Part shown: positions 22,429-34,196 of the stretch, piece after piece
Layout of the letters: the number at the start of each line of letters is the position of its first letter
Numbering within the stretch: position 1 is the stretch's first letter
DNA from: Caenorhabditis elegans
Taxonomy: Eukaryota > Nematoda > Chromadorea > Rhabditida > Rhabditidae
DNA length: 64,000 nt
Reading direction: 5' to 3'
NCBI RefSeq assembly: GCF_000002985.6
Contig: NC_003279.8
Coordinates: 13,392,001-13,456,000, forward strand
The notes under the pieces: generated by a model
Databases searched by the model: none
The model's input: the letters and a program-made list of their open reading frames with translations, nothing else
What the model was told of the DNA's origin: nothing
Made by a program: the position numbers and the translations under genes

Positions 22429-24779
22429 ATATTTTGACAACGGATCAAGTTGTAGATTGATGGCCTGCGGCGCAAAATCGTTAGGGCGCCTACAGTTTGC
22501 AGACATGCCTGCGGCGCTAGCTTCGTTGAGGCTTCGACTACAAACTACAAACTACAAACTACAACTTAAATATGGAATCTAGTTGAAGATAAGTGACTAC
22601 AAACTACAATTGATGTAAAAGTTTGCCATGGATATGTACGTATTTTTTAAAAATTATTAGTCTGTATAGGATAACTGGTGGCCCTTTGGTTGAGGCTACA
22701 AACCCAGGCTACAAACTACAAAACTCTAGAATTTCGATTCAGCTAGATGAAACTACAAACTACAAAAGTCAGTACAAATTTTTATCGTCACTTCTCATCT
22801 TCAAATTTTGATGCACCATAAGATTAGTAACTTCAAGATTTGATGTATAATGCAAATTTGTTTGACTGCTAGATTGGTTGAGGCTTAGAGACTACAAACT
22901 ACAAAACAGGCTAAGCCTCATCCAACTAGTCTGATATTTCAAGTCTCTTGAGAATTTTTCTTTGACCACTAGATTGTAATTCCAGACATGGTTATTTACT
23001 TTAGTCATAATCTGTTTTCCTCGGGGAATTCGAGATTTCGCTGACGAATTTTTTTTTGGTTGAGGCTAAGAGATTTGTAGTTTGTAGTTTGTAGTCCATA
23101 ACCTCAACCAACCAAAAAATCCAAAAGTTTCGCAAAAAACCGATTAGCGGCGTCCGGACACCCTCCCGCCAGCACATAAATTTGCTTAAATGAATAATTT
23201 TATTTTGCTTTTTCAGATTCGTCATCTTTATAATAGCACTCACCCGTGAAATATGAGCTCTCGAACCTTAGATATTCATCTTTTTTTTGTTTTTTTTTCT
23301 TTTTTCCGCAATAACATGTCAAAAGTAATGGAAAGCAAATACTAGAGTTGGAAAACAAGTTTTGGTTGAGGCTATCAATATTTTGTAGTTTGTAGTTTAC
23401 AGTTTTAGCCTCAATCAAGGTAACCGATTCATAACGATATTGATGATATTGATGATTGAATTGGGCAAGTAAAGGGAAGTGCTTTTTTTAAAAGTTTGTT
23501 ACATTTGTAGTTTACAGTTTATAGTTTTGTAGTTTGTAGTTTGTAGTTCGTAGTTTTTAGGTTCTATTTGTAGTTTGTAGTTCCCGCCTCAACCGAATAA
23601 AGTGGTTATATTACAGTCCGGCCTATTACTCGAAAGTATTAATAGGTATTGAATGAACAAAACAACAATCGATGCTGGCATGTTGTAGTTTGTAGTTTGC
23701 AGTTTATAGTTTGTAGTTTGTAGTTTCTACCCTGCACTTTGTAGTCTCCCAACCTCACTCGATCCCAAGAAACCCATCTCCACCAAAAATCATTTAAAAT
23801 GTGTGAAAATTGCGGTGGCTCTAGTGCAATTTTGAAGAGGGTATTGCCTTGAAACCAGGAAGCCAGGCTTTTTCTGAAATTGGAATTTTTTTTGGTTTCA
23901 AACACCAAAAATCCGTTGAAAATGACGAAAAAAATAGGAAAAGCGCAAAATAAAATTATTCATTTAAGCAAATTTATGTGCTGGCGGGAGGGTGTCCGGA
24001 GACGCCACTAATCGGTTTTTGCGAAACTTTTGGATTTTTTGGTTGGTTGAGGCTATGGACTACAAACTACAAACTACAAATCTCTTAGTCTCAACCAAAA
24101 AAAATTCGTCAGCAAAATCTCGAATTCCCCGAGGAAAACAGATTATGACTAAAGTAAATAACCATGTCTGGAATTACAATCTAGTGGTCAAAGAAAAATT
24201 CTCAAGAGACTTGAAATATCAGACTAGTTGGATGAGGCTTAGCCTGTTTTGTAGTTTGTAGTCTCTAAGCCTCAACCAATCTAGCAGTCAAACAAATTTG
24301 CATTATACATCAAATCTTGAAGTTACTAATCTTATGGTGCATCAAAATTTGAAGATGAGAAGTGACGATAAAAATTTGTACTGACTTTTGTAGTTTGTAG
24401 TTTCATCTAGCTGAATCGAAATTCTAGAGTTTTGTAGTTTGTAGCCTGGGTTTGTAGCCTCAACCAAAGGGCCACCAGTTATCCTATACAGACTAATAAT
24501 TTTTAAAAAATACGTACATATCCATGGCAAACTTTTACATCAATTGTAGTTTGTAGTCACTTATCTTCAACTAGATTCCATATTTAAGTTGTAGTTTGTA
24601 GTTTGTAGTTTGTAGTCGAAGCCTCAACGAAGCTAGCGCCGCAGGCATGTCTGCAAACTGTAGGCGCCCTAACGATTTTGCGCCGCAGGCCATCAATCTA
24701 CAACTTGATCCGTTGTCAAAATATACATTGAAACACATCTTCACTTCCAGATTTTCCGACGTAAAAGTGGCACATCCTG
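22374..24779. repeat. Large palindrome, 843-bp arms with 720-bp spacer
   Basis: Arms 22374-23216 and 23937-24779 are reverse complements with few differences. Positions pair to a constant sum of 47153, and an ORF of 62 codons at 22623-22811 recurs identically on the minus strand at 24342-24530. The arms contain several GGTTGAGGCT and TTGTAGTTTGTAGT motifs and a caggcatg/gcgccgcaggc repeat. Confidence 0.95.
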
Positions 24780-26478
24780 ATCCGTTGTCAAAATATGCTA
24801 TAAATTTGTAAGATTGTAGTTTGTAGTCAATATGTAGTTTGTAGTCTTGCTTAAGTCAATCTTGCGCCTCAGGGATGTATGCAAACTCGCGCCGTAGGCG
24901 CCCTAACAATTTGGCGCCGCAGGCCACCGATCTCCAACTTGATCCTTTGTCATAATATGCTCTTAATTTGTGAAGTTGTAGTTTGTAGTGTCAGTTTCAA
25001 TCAATCTAGTGCCGTAGACGCCCTAACAATTTGGCGCCGCAGGCCACAATTTGTAGTTTGTAGTTATATATATATATATATACATATATATTTAACCTTT
25101 GCCGTATTCAAGGTTGTAGCTTGTAGTCAATCTATAGTTGTAGTTTATAGTTTATCCTCAACCAACTTGGCGCCGCAGGCATGTCTGCAAACTTGCGCCG
25201 TAGGCGCCCTAACAATTTGGCGCCGCAGGCCACCTCTTGCAGTTTGTAGCCCATTTCAACGAAAATCCCCAAGGTGACATACAAACAATGATTTCATCGT
25301 GAGCTTCTCCCCACGAAAAGCTGATGAAACCCTATAGTCTCTCTTCCCCCGTGAGCCCATGCAATTTTCTCGTTTTTCCATAATCGTCGTTGGGGGAGGG
25401 GGGAGCAGGAAAAGTATAGAAGTGAGAGACAGAGTTGCTCGGCGGTGCACCACTTGCGCCATCTTTTTTTTCTCCTTCTCTTCTACTGAGCTTCTTCCTC
25501 CCTCTTCTTCTCTACATCTTCTTCTCCCTACAGAATCGATGGCCCCCCCCCCCCGACGCCTTCTTTTTCTTCTTCTGCCTCCTCACCCCTCCCGAGACAT
25601 TGCTTTTTGCCCCCCCTTTTTCTATACACGTCTTCTTATGTGTGTGCATAGAAGATGACGGGAGTAGTATTGGCTTTTTGGTTGAAGCTCCCAGGCTACA
25701 AACTACAATTTCGATATCTTTAATTTATGATGTCATTCACCTTTTACTACAAACTACAAATGGTGGCCTGCGGCGCAAATTTGTTAGGGCGCCTTTGGCG
25801 CAAGCTAGAAGTCATGCCTGCGGCGCCAGAATGGTTGAGGCTTAGAGACTACAAACTACAACCTTCCAAATCAATTTCAATGAGTTTCAACCCGTATTTC
25901 TCCGAATTATTGAGACTTTCAAACTACAACATATATCATTATTTTTCATGTCTCCTGGGGGATTTTTGGAGGATTTTTCACCGCTTAACACTTTAGTCAT
26001 AATCCATTTTCCACGGGGATTTTAAGTCGAGGTCGAAGATTTTTTTTTAATGAGTACAAATTCAAATTGTAATGCTGTTCAAATGGGTTGGCTAGGTTTG
26101 TAGTTTGTAGTCTCTTTATTTTTTTCGGAGTTAAATCTAATTTATCATAACGTCGTAATACAAAATTTTGTTGAGGCTGTGGTTTTGTAATTTGTAGTCA
26201 CTTTGATATTTTTCGGTTATGTCATTTTATGTATATCATGTATTATAGCCCTAGATAAGCCCAGAATAATTTTTTCCCAAAAATTTTGTAGTTTGTAGTC
26301 TAAACATTCTATTTCAAAGCCTATTAACAAATGACATCATTTTTGCAGATGCTAAGAATTTCATTTTTCACCTGATTTATGTTATTCCGCTCTGATACCT
26401 TTTTAATCACAATTTTCCTTTCTTAAAATCTTATTTTTCTTACATTTTCATTTTCAGAACGACCAAAAAACCAGCAAA
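24780..26478. repeat. Repeat-rich spacer with gcgccgcaggc and ctacaaactac motifs
   Basis: Several imperfect copies of a block containing gcgccctaacaatttggcgc followed by cgcaggcca, separated by TTGTAGTTTGTAGT, a TA microsatellite near 25065-25091, and a pyrimidine-rich stretch (about 25440-25640). ORFs on both strands here are low-complexity artefacts. The final part is the leader of the next gene. Confidence 0.6.
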
Positions 26479-29400
26479 ATGCCAAAAACAAAGTGGCGAT
26501 TAAACCAATCCATCATTCTATTTTTTATTGCACAGGTGAGGCATTTTTTAAACTTGAATTTGAAAAAATTGAAAAAAAAACCGCTTTTTCACCCAAAAAT
26601 TCAAAATTTTCGACTTTGAGTCACTACTTTTCCAGGGGGAAATAGTTTTCGTAGAACTTAAAACATGGAAAAGTGGGCGGGGCTTGTTGGAGTTTCACGA
26701 ATTTTTCAATCGTTTTTGGCTGCAAAAATATATTTTCAGCAAGTTTTTTCTTAGTAAAATCGTAATCATTTGGTCTTAAAATACCGATTTCTGTGAAGCC
26801 TAGCCTATTTTTTCCAGGTTTTCAAATCCACGAAAACAAACTTCCCAATTTTTGAGAGGTCTCATCAGAAATATTTGAATTTTTCAGAAAAAACTCGAAG
26901 ATTTTCACTATTTTTCACTATTTTCATAAATTTTTTTAATTTTAGAACTAAAACTTAAAAAAAAAAAGGAATTTTTCCGATAGTTCAGAAACCAAAAAAT
27001 CACAGTTTTTTTGTCCAATTTATCGATTTTTGCAGTTCTCCGTCTCGGCAGCCGTAAAATGTTTCGATTGTGTCGGTATGGATTGTATGGGAAGTTTCTG
27101 TGAAGGCGAGTACTGTATGATATCACAATATGCACCACGATGGGGTACAGCGAGATGGGGAGAGCCGGAGATTGTTAAGGTAAGTGACTACAAACTACAT
27201 AAACTACAGAAACTACAAACTATGAAATACAAACTACAATGTAGTAATAAGTTTCATTGTTTTATTCATCAATTAGAGTCACTAAGCAAAACACAGAAAT
27301 GTTCACTTTTCGCAAATATGACGAATATAGTTACTATAGACTAAGAATTACAAACTACAAACTACAAACTACAAATTATGAATTACAAACTACAAACTAC
27401 AAACTGCAAACTATAAACTACAAACAACAAACTACAAGCTACAAGCTATAAACTACAAACTGCATACCCGTTGGTAGCGTTTCAAAAACCCCCGAGATGG
27501 GTTTTTAAAACAGTATCAAGGAACATTTGTTTGAAATTTTGAACGAAAAACTACAAACTACGGACTATAAACTACTCACTACACACTACAAACAACAATT
27601 TCAGGGATGTGCAAAAGGATCAATGCTGGGAAAAGATGTTCGAAGTCACTGTGAATATGCAGAAGACACTGACGAACCATTCACATGCTTCTGTAATGGA
27701 AAAGATCTTTGTAATTCGAGAAAATCCAGCCGAAAACTTGAACGGGAAGATGTGGAATTGGTTAGTATCGATTTTTAATTGAAGAAAAGTTTGGTTTAAA
27801 AATTTTTCAAAAAAAAAAATTTTTTTGAAAATTTTTTTTGGAAAAAAAATTGCAAAAAAAATTTTCAAAACTTTTCAGATCCAATGTGTGTGCAGTGGAG
27901 CGCATTGTAAAAACGACAAAACATGTGTCGGAGAACTGTGCACATTTGTGGAAAACCATGTAACGGAGCAAGTTGAGCAGGGATGCACCAACGCGTCAGT
28001 GCCGCTTATCGAGCGAAGAGCCATCGGAAGTTGTATGGCACCGCCCATCACTGGAGCCATGCACCATACTGTTGCTAAAGTGGGTTTATTGGATAGGTTA
28101 TTGATTTTTGAGCATTTCTGTAGTTTGCAACTTTTTTATAGGTATCCTGGTTTTTGAGATATGAGGGTTTTAAGACGAGAGGTAATAATATTTGAACTTG
28201 TTTTCTTAAAACCTTTGTATCTTTTGAACTATGATAGTTGTAAAAAAATGTAAACTAAGAAAATATTAAGCTAAAATTTTTTTATATTTTGATAGTTGAT
28301 AACTTTTTTCTAGCTATCTTAGTTTTTGAGATATAAAGGTTTTAAGAACAAACAAGAAAAACTTATTTATCTCTTGAAGCATGATAGTTACAAAAAACAA
28401 TTAACATGTAAAATGTTAAGCGTAAAATTCTATATATTTTATTTGTTGTGAATTTTTCAAAATCTTGTTTCTCTAAAAAGTTATGACAATTTTAATTTTT
28501 TGACCCTAATTTTTTTTTAATTTTTTAACTTTTTAACTTTTTTAAAACTTTTTCTTTAAATTCAACCCATTTCAGGACGCCCACTCCCTTCTTGGCGTGG
28601 AATCGTGTATTTGCGGCACGGATTACTGTAACAGTGAAAAACCAAAACCTACAGCACCTGAAAACGAAAAGTGTACCGCGTATGTAGAGGTGACCACAAT
28701 GGGAACAACTACCCGATCCAAGAATATCAGTTGCACTGGAGAATATTGTTATACGGTATGTAAAAATTTGTGAAAAAATCAATAAAATTGAAAAAAAAAA
28801 ACACTAATTTTGACTCAGAAATTCAAATTTTTCGACCACGAGTCACCACTATTTTTTCTGGGCGGGGTTTTGCGAATACAACTACTGAATTTTAGAGTAC
28901 TAATTTTCAATTTACAATATTGGAATCGTATCAGCCAAACTAACATCTAGCTAAGCTCCGCCTCTTTTTTTCAGGTTTCAAGTTCCAGGGAATATATATT
29001 CCCAAATCCCTATTTTTTGTGAGGTCTCAAAGATATTTTTCAAATTTTTCAGAAAAAAGGAATTTTCATGATATAGAGTCACCACTATTTTCTGGAAATT
29101 TTATCCCGTGGAATGTGAAACTCGGGAAAAATGGGCGGAGTTTAAGCAACTTTCCCTACAATACTTCGCTGTAAAATATTTCAATTATAAACATCCAACT
29201 GATCTAGCTTATTCCAGCTATTTACAGCTAAGCTCCGCCTCTTTTCTCCGGGTTTCTGGTTCCACGGAAACAAAATTCCCATTTTCCGTGGGGTCTCGTT
29301 GTAAATATTTGAATTTTTTAGATGCAATTTTTTTGTGACTAATATATCAATTTTCAAATTTCAATTAAAAAAAATCAATTTTTCCAAATTGTAGTTTGTA

Positions 29401-31149
29401 GTCTGTGAGCCTCACCCAAGCCTAATTTTCAGGCGTCAATCAAATCGAAACTCGGAATAATGTCATCCTACCGTACCTTAGGATGTGCCTCTTTTACAGG
29501 AGAAGATCCACTTCCAGAAGAACTTGACCCGACAGGATGTGCTACTTTTACGTCGGAAAATCTGGAAGTGAAGACGTGTTTTAAGGTACAAAAACTACAA
29601 ACTACAGTGTAGTCTGAGCCTAAAAAATTTGCAGACAAAGGACAAAGCTGCCGTTGGACGGGCACTCGCGTCGAAACAGATTCCAGAATCAAGGCAGTCA
29701 AAGCCGTCAAAAGGAAATAAACAGTGAGTGACTACAAACTACAAAGACTACAAAAACTACAAACTATAATAACTGCAAACTACAAACTACATAGACCACA
29801 AACTAGAATGTGCAACAACAAAAAAATCAAAATTGGGTGAGGCTGAGACTACATACTACAATTTTTGTGAGCCTCACCCAAAAACTTTATTTTTTTTTCG
29901 TTGTAGGTTAATTTTTCACGCTGAATTCAAATTTTATATTTTTAACACTCAAAAACCACTATTTTTCTAGAAAATCCCAAAAATCAAAGTCAAAGCCAGT
30001 AATGGAGGTGGAGTACGATAACGAGGAGGATGAAGAGGAATCTGAGGAAAAAGAGGAAAAAGTTAAGGGAAAATCAAACCAGAAAACAGTAAAAGAACGA
30101 ATTCGAGCAGAAGAAGCACGAAAAACTGTAGAAAAAGAGGAAGAAGAGGCCGAGGAAGAGGCCGTGGAAGAGGAAAAGGAGGAGAAGGCCGCGGCCGCCG
30201 TCGAGTCTAGTTCAAAGAAATCATTTATCTTCCAAAAACCAACACAACCACCAATTCCTGATGATTCTAATACTACTATGGTGAGGTTGAGACTACAAAC
30301 TACAACATTTCAGCGAAAAAAAATTTTTTGAAATTTTTTTTTTTTTTGATTTTTTTTTTGAAAATCTCAACTCTACCTTATTCCAAAGTATTTTCTAATC
30401 AAGACTAGATCACAAACTACAAAATGCGCAAATTTTTTCTCAGAAATTCAAATTTACGACTTTGAGTCTCACCACAAAAATTTGGAATTTTCTATTTCGC
30501 GGAAACAAAAACACTTGAAAAGTGGGCGGGGCTTAATGTGTATGTACTCAAATTGGAATTTCAATTACGAAATTATAATTGCCAGTGTGTGGACAAAAAC
30601 GCGAAGTTTTAAATTTGCTAAATCCGTGAAGCTCCGCCCACTTTTTCCGTGTTTTCGGATCCACAAAACTCCTCTTTTTGTGAAACCTGATCGGAAAAAT
30701 GTGACTTTTTTGTAATTTTTGTAGGGAATAATTTTTTTCAGTGATAATTATTATTAAATTCAAAAAACTAAAAAAACTATTTTCTCAGGAAACTTAATTC
30801 CGTAGAACTGGGAACTCGGGGAAATTGGGCGGAGTTTAGCTTAAAATTGAGACACATTTGACATTTTCAATTTAAATTTATGAGATTTTATCAATGTGCA
30901 CTACCTAGTTAAGCTCCGCCCTTTTTATCCAGGTTTCTGGTTCCACGGGAAAAAGATTCCTGGTTTTTGTGAGGTCTCTTCGAAAAAATTTGAATTTTTC
31001 TCGATTTTCGCAAGAAATAATGATTTTTCATTCAGATAACCGTATTCGTGCTCATAATTTTGTGCATTCTTGGCTCCGGAATCGTCTGGAAATTCGAATT
31101 GCACAAAAAACTGAAGAGAAGCAACTATGACTCGGTGGCCGGTGGATAA
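26479..31149 (+). CDS. Type I membrane protein with repeated cysteine-rich (ET-module/Ly6-like) ectodomain
   Basis: Nine exons (26479-26535, 27036-27179, 27605-27760, 27879-28079, 28576-28755, 29433-29585, 29635-29723, 29971-30280, 31036-31149) close in frame to 467 residues. A signal peptide (NQSIILFFIAQFSVSAAV) is followed by three cysteine-rich modules of the pattern CFDCVGMDCMGSFCEGEYC ... CFCNGKDLCN, CVCSGAHCKNDKTCVGELC ... CICGTDYCN, and CTGEYCYT ... CATF. These look like the nematode ET module or a Ly6/uPAR-like fold. Next comes a Glu/Lys-rich stretch (about residues 320-400), then one membrane span (ITVFVLIILCILGSGIVW) and a short basic tail ending SVAGG. An acceptor ending at 26457 suggests trans-splicing. 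The role is probably cell-surface recognition; ligand unknown. Five inverted-repeat elements sit in its introns. Confidence 0.82.
26600..26890. mobile_element. Intronic inverted-repeat element, gggcggggctt family (copy 1)
   Basis: Starts near aattcaaaattttcgacttt and ends near its complement (atatttgaattttt). It carries gtgggcggggctt early and a ggttttcaaatccacg block late. Four further copies lie in later introns of the same gene. Confidence 0.6.
28812..29050. mobile_element. Intronic inverted-repeat element (copy 2)
   Basis: gagtcaccactattttttct and ggcggggtttt in the left part; aagctccgcctc, ggtttcaagttcca and gtgaggtctc in the right part. Arms are mutually complementary. Confidence 0.65.
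29066..29330. mobile_element. Intronic inverted-repeat element (copy 3)
   Basis: Same order of blocks: gagtcaccactattttct, tgggcggagttt, then aagctccgcctc, ggtttctggttccacgg and ggggtctcg. Confidence 0.65.
30440..30705. mobile_element. Intronic inverted-repeat element (copy 4)
   Basis: gagtctcaccac, gtgggcggggctta on the left; gaagctccgcccac and gttttcggatccac on the right. It is in the last intron of the cysteine-rich gene. Confidence 0.65.
30775..31005. mobile_element. Intronic inverted-repeat element (copy 5)
   Basis: tgggcggagttta on the left; aagctccgccc, ggtttctggttccacggg and gtgaggtctc on the right. It follows copy 4 in the same intron. Confidence 0.65.
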
Positions 31150-31504
31150 TTTTTAGGGAAAATTGGATTTTTCGTAAAATTTTGAATTTTTTTTGATATA
31201 ATTTGAGACCTAGAACTATAACTATTATTTTTCACTTACCTAATTTATTTATTTTTCTTTTTTTTAAATATTTTCAAAATTTTTAATAATTCCATTAATA
31301 TGAGTAGATGATCGCTATAAATCCCCCCGATTTCGCAATAATTTCGAGATTTTTTTCCCAATAAATTTTCTGATTTTTGGCACGAACATTTTTTTTTTCG
31401 AAACACTTTTTTATCAATGAAAATGGATAACAAGAACAACGGAAAATGTATGAAAATCAACAAAAAAAAATTATTTGCCATCACTTGGTCACTTGTGTAG
31501 TATC
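31126..31504. repeat. Left copy of 0.37-kb direct duplication flanking the F-box segment
   Basis: About 379 bp matching 34197-34557 (about 361 bp) with small indels, same orientation. It holds the last codons (SVAGG-stop) and 3' UTR of the cysteine-rich gene and also, on the minus strand, a copy of the stop end of the CCDC86-like gene. Confidence 0.9.
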
Positions 31505-31522
31505 GAAAATCAATTTTTGAAG

Positions 31523-31963
31523 CAGGGGTGTGCGGCAAATCTCAAAATTTGCCGAGCTCGGCAAATTCGGCAAATCTCTTTTTTCAATATTTGCCGAGCA
31601 CGGCAAATTCGGCAAATTCGGCAAATTTGCCGTGCTTAACAAACTCGGAAAAATTTGATATTTTTTAATGTTTTTTGGAGCACCAAAACTACTGAATTCT
31701 TAACACACATCTGGTTTCTGAATAAGTTCCGCGTAGTATGTCTGTTTAAGCATCAAAATAGCTCAATTTTGTATCATTTTACTAAATTTTTGGCTAAAAA
31801 ATCAATAGTTTTAGTCAAAATTGTACTGTCAAATTTTTGACGTGTGCGGCAAATTTCGAAATTTGCCGAGCTCGGCAAATTCGGCAAATCTACTTTTTTG
31901 AAATTTGCCGAGCTCGGCAAACGGCAAATTCGGCAAATTCGGCAAATTTGCCGCACACCCCTG
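31523..31963. mobile_element. hAT-like MITE with perfect 8-bp target duplication
   Basis: 441 bp starting caggggtgtgcggcaaat and ending with the exact complement. The octamer ttttgaag is present on both sides (31515-31522 and 31964-31971). Interior tracts of ttcggcaaa/tttgccga make it strongly self-complementary. CAGGG termini and an 8-bp duplication are hAT features. No transposase. Confidence 0.9.
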
Positions 31964-32030
31964 TTTTGAAGGCTACAGCACATATACAGTTACAAGATAA
32001 AAATTCATTTGGTTTAGCAATTCAAGAATA

Positions 32031-33122
32031 TTACACAATCAATGACATTTGAAACAAAACTTCAGACTCTGTGGGAGTCTCGAATAATTTCACATTCACC
32101 ATTGCTTTTTTCTCATAGCCACATCTTATAACAATTCCAGTGGTTTGTTTCAGTATGTGCTCATTAAAACACAAGTTATTATGCGTATACAAATTGATAG
32201 GGTCAAATGTTTTTACACTATCGATGGGTTCCGTTTGATAATGAATCCCTTTCAAAACCTCTTCGATATACGTGGATTCTTCAGAAAAAGGAGCTTCTGC
32301 TTCAATAGATATACGTATACACTCAAGCCTCGGATTTGAGCCATTCGTCCAGTGTCTCAGAAACATATTGATTGATTTAATTGGAACAGGAGTGGAGCAC
32401 TTGAATTGGGTACCATTTGAAGCCAATACATTTGGAAGATGCCAATCGGAAGAATCCACGAAGCGTATGCTCCGACAAAGAATTACACGAGTCACCAACC
32501 GTAAACAATGAATTTGAAAATCGACTTCTCTGGTGTAATTTGAAAAGAGAATTAAAAAGTAATCGAAAGTACGAATCCAAAATTCAATTTTCTCGAAGTC
32601 GAGAGTTTTAATTATTTCTAGCATTTGATCACAAATATAAACATTCTCATGATAGAGCTGACTGATCTTCGGCTTGTGGAAAATAGTTTGAAAATGAGCA
32701 ATGACCTGAGCTAATCCTATTGTTGGAACTTTGATAGTATCAGCGTGGCTTGAGTCATAACTTCCGTCTTCATAGTATGTACCTAACACTGGATACATCA
32801 CTTCAGAGCAATCAGCACAACTTTCAGTGGAGATTTCGAAGCCTACAGTATTTCCATCTTTGAATACGGCTTCAATCCATGCACATTCTTCACCATTCTT
32901 TAATACAATTGTAAGACGAGATGCTTTGAGATTTAGATCAACTGTATGTGCTTTGCAGGTTTTTGAAACAAATGAAAAGTAGATTCTGTAAGATTAAAAT
33001 TAAAATGAATAATTAATAATTAAAAATTACAAAAAAAACACTTACAATTCCAACGGCTGCATGATTCGTAGTACATTTTGAAGAGATTTTTGTGGCAAGA
33101 GAAGAATCGGGAAGGTAGACAT
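32031..33122 (-). CDS. F-box protein with FBA_2-type associated domain
   Basis: Two exons, 33046-33122 and 32031-32985, join in frame to 343 residues. The N-terminus matches worm F-box domains: MSTFPILLLPQKSLQNVLRI, then MQPLELIYFSFVSKTCK. The C-terminal half has the F-box-associated signature of the large worm fbxb/sdz-33 group: SINMFLRHWTNGSNPRLECI, with WHLPNVLA before it. Such proteins are substrate adaptors of SCF ubiquitin ligases, binding SKR proteins through the F-box. The family is rapidly evolving in Caenorhabditis, often located in chromosome arms. This copy lies inside an inserted segment flanked by direct duplications, and a partial inverted copy of its 3' end lies at 33803-33996. 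The specific symbol is unknown. Confidence 0.85.
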
Positions 33123-33306
33123 CGCTGTGCAATGTATTGTGAATGAATGGGCACAGGTTATCTGACGCGCGAGCTGAATACACGTGTGACGTCATATGAC
33201 CTTAGATAGAGACTGCACAATAGAGGCTCATGCTTTGCTCTGCGCTGAATGTTGAATGTCTGTTAATCTGCTACTCTGAGCTCTAATAAAATTACCATAT
33301 CGACAA

Positions 33307-33794
33307 CAGGGGTGTGCGGATAACCGATTTTTTCGGCTAACGGATAAATCGGCTAATGCCGATTTTTTGAGAACCGGCTAACGGCTAATTCGGCTAATCG
33401 CAGTCATTCAAATCGGCTAATTTTCGGCTAATTCGGCTAATTCGGAAAATATTCATTTGGTTAAGCTATTTTTGTCCATTCTGTTAATTCAGGTTTTGGG
33501 TTAATTTTTTCACTGTTATTGAGCAAATTCAGGGATGAACGACTGTTCAAATAGGAAAAAATCATACAAATTCACCACATTTTGTTTTCCAAAAAAATAT
33601 GTTAGTTGAATTAGCCGAAATAGCCGATCGGCGAATTCGGCTAACATCGGCCAAAATCGGCAAACGGATAACTACGTATTAGCCGAACTGCCAAAAAGTC
33701 GGCTAACGGATAATTCGGCTAATATTAGCCGAGTTAGCCGAATTAGCCGATCGGCGAAAATACGGCTAAATCGGCTATTATCCGCACACCCCTG
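33307..33794. mobile_element. hAT-like MITE, cggctaa variant, with perfect 8-bp target duplication
   Basis: 488 bp with termini caggggtgtgcggataa and its complement. The octamer atcgacaa flanks both ends (33299-33306 and 33795-33802). The interior is cggctaattcggctaa and complement, parallel to the ggcaaat-type interior of the copy at 31523. Confidence 0.9.
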
Positions 33795-33802
33795 ATCGAC
33801 AA

Positions 33803-33996
33803 TACAACACAGTGTAAAAACATTTGGCCGTATAAATTTGTATACGTATAACTTGTGTTTCAATGAGTACATACTGAAACAAAATACTGGAATTGTTATA
33901 AGATGTGGCTATGAGAAGAAAGCAATGGTGAATGTGAAACTATTCGGTCCCCACACAGAAATTAAAGTTCTGTTCCAAGTGTCATTGATTGTGTAA
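33803..33996 (+). pseudogene. Inverted fragment of the F-box gene 3' end
   Basis: It encodes about 60 residues equivalent to the C-terminus of the F-box protein (TGIVIRCGYEKKAMVNVKLF, then VSLIV-stop) but on the opposite strand, with a few substitutions (FGPHTEIKVLFQ in place of FETPTESEVLFQ). No F-box end is attached. The hAT-like element sits immediately upstream. Confidence 0.88.
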
Positions 33997-34196
33997 TATT
34001 CTTGAACTGTCAAATAAAATATATTTTCACATATTTTTGTATAATGAATAATTTATTCATAATTTATCCTGTTGAGGCTCGCCGAGCAGTTCACGATTCC
34101 GAGGAGCTACTGTGTGCATTTTTCACTGGAAAATTCGATTCTGAAAGCTGTTATTCCGTGAAACAATGTTTAAAACGTCCTAGAGTCCATTTATAT

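Noticed and set aside
25359-25845. Plus-strand ORFs of 99-136 codons
   Set aside because: Pyrimidine-rich leader DNA translated as serine/leucine/proline runs, then repeat motifs; no gene signals.
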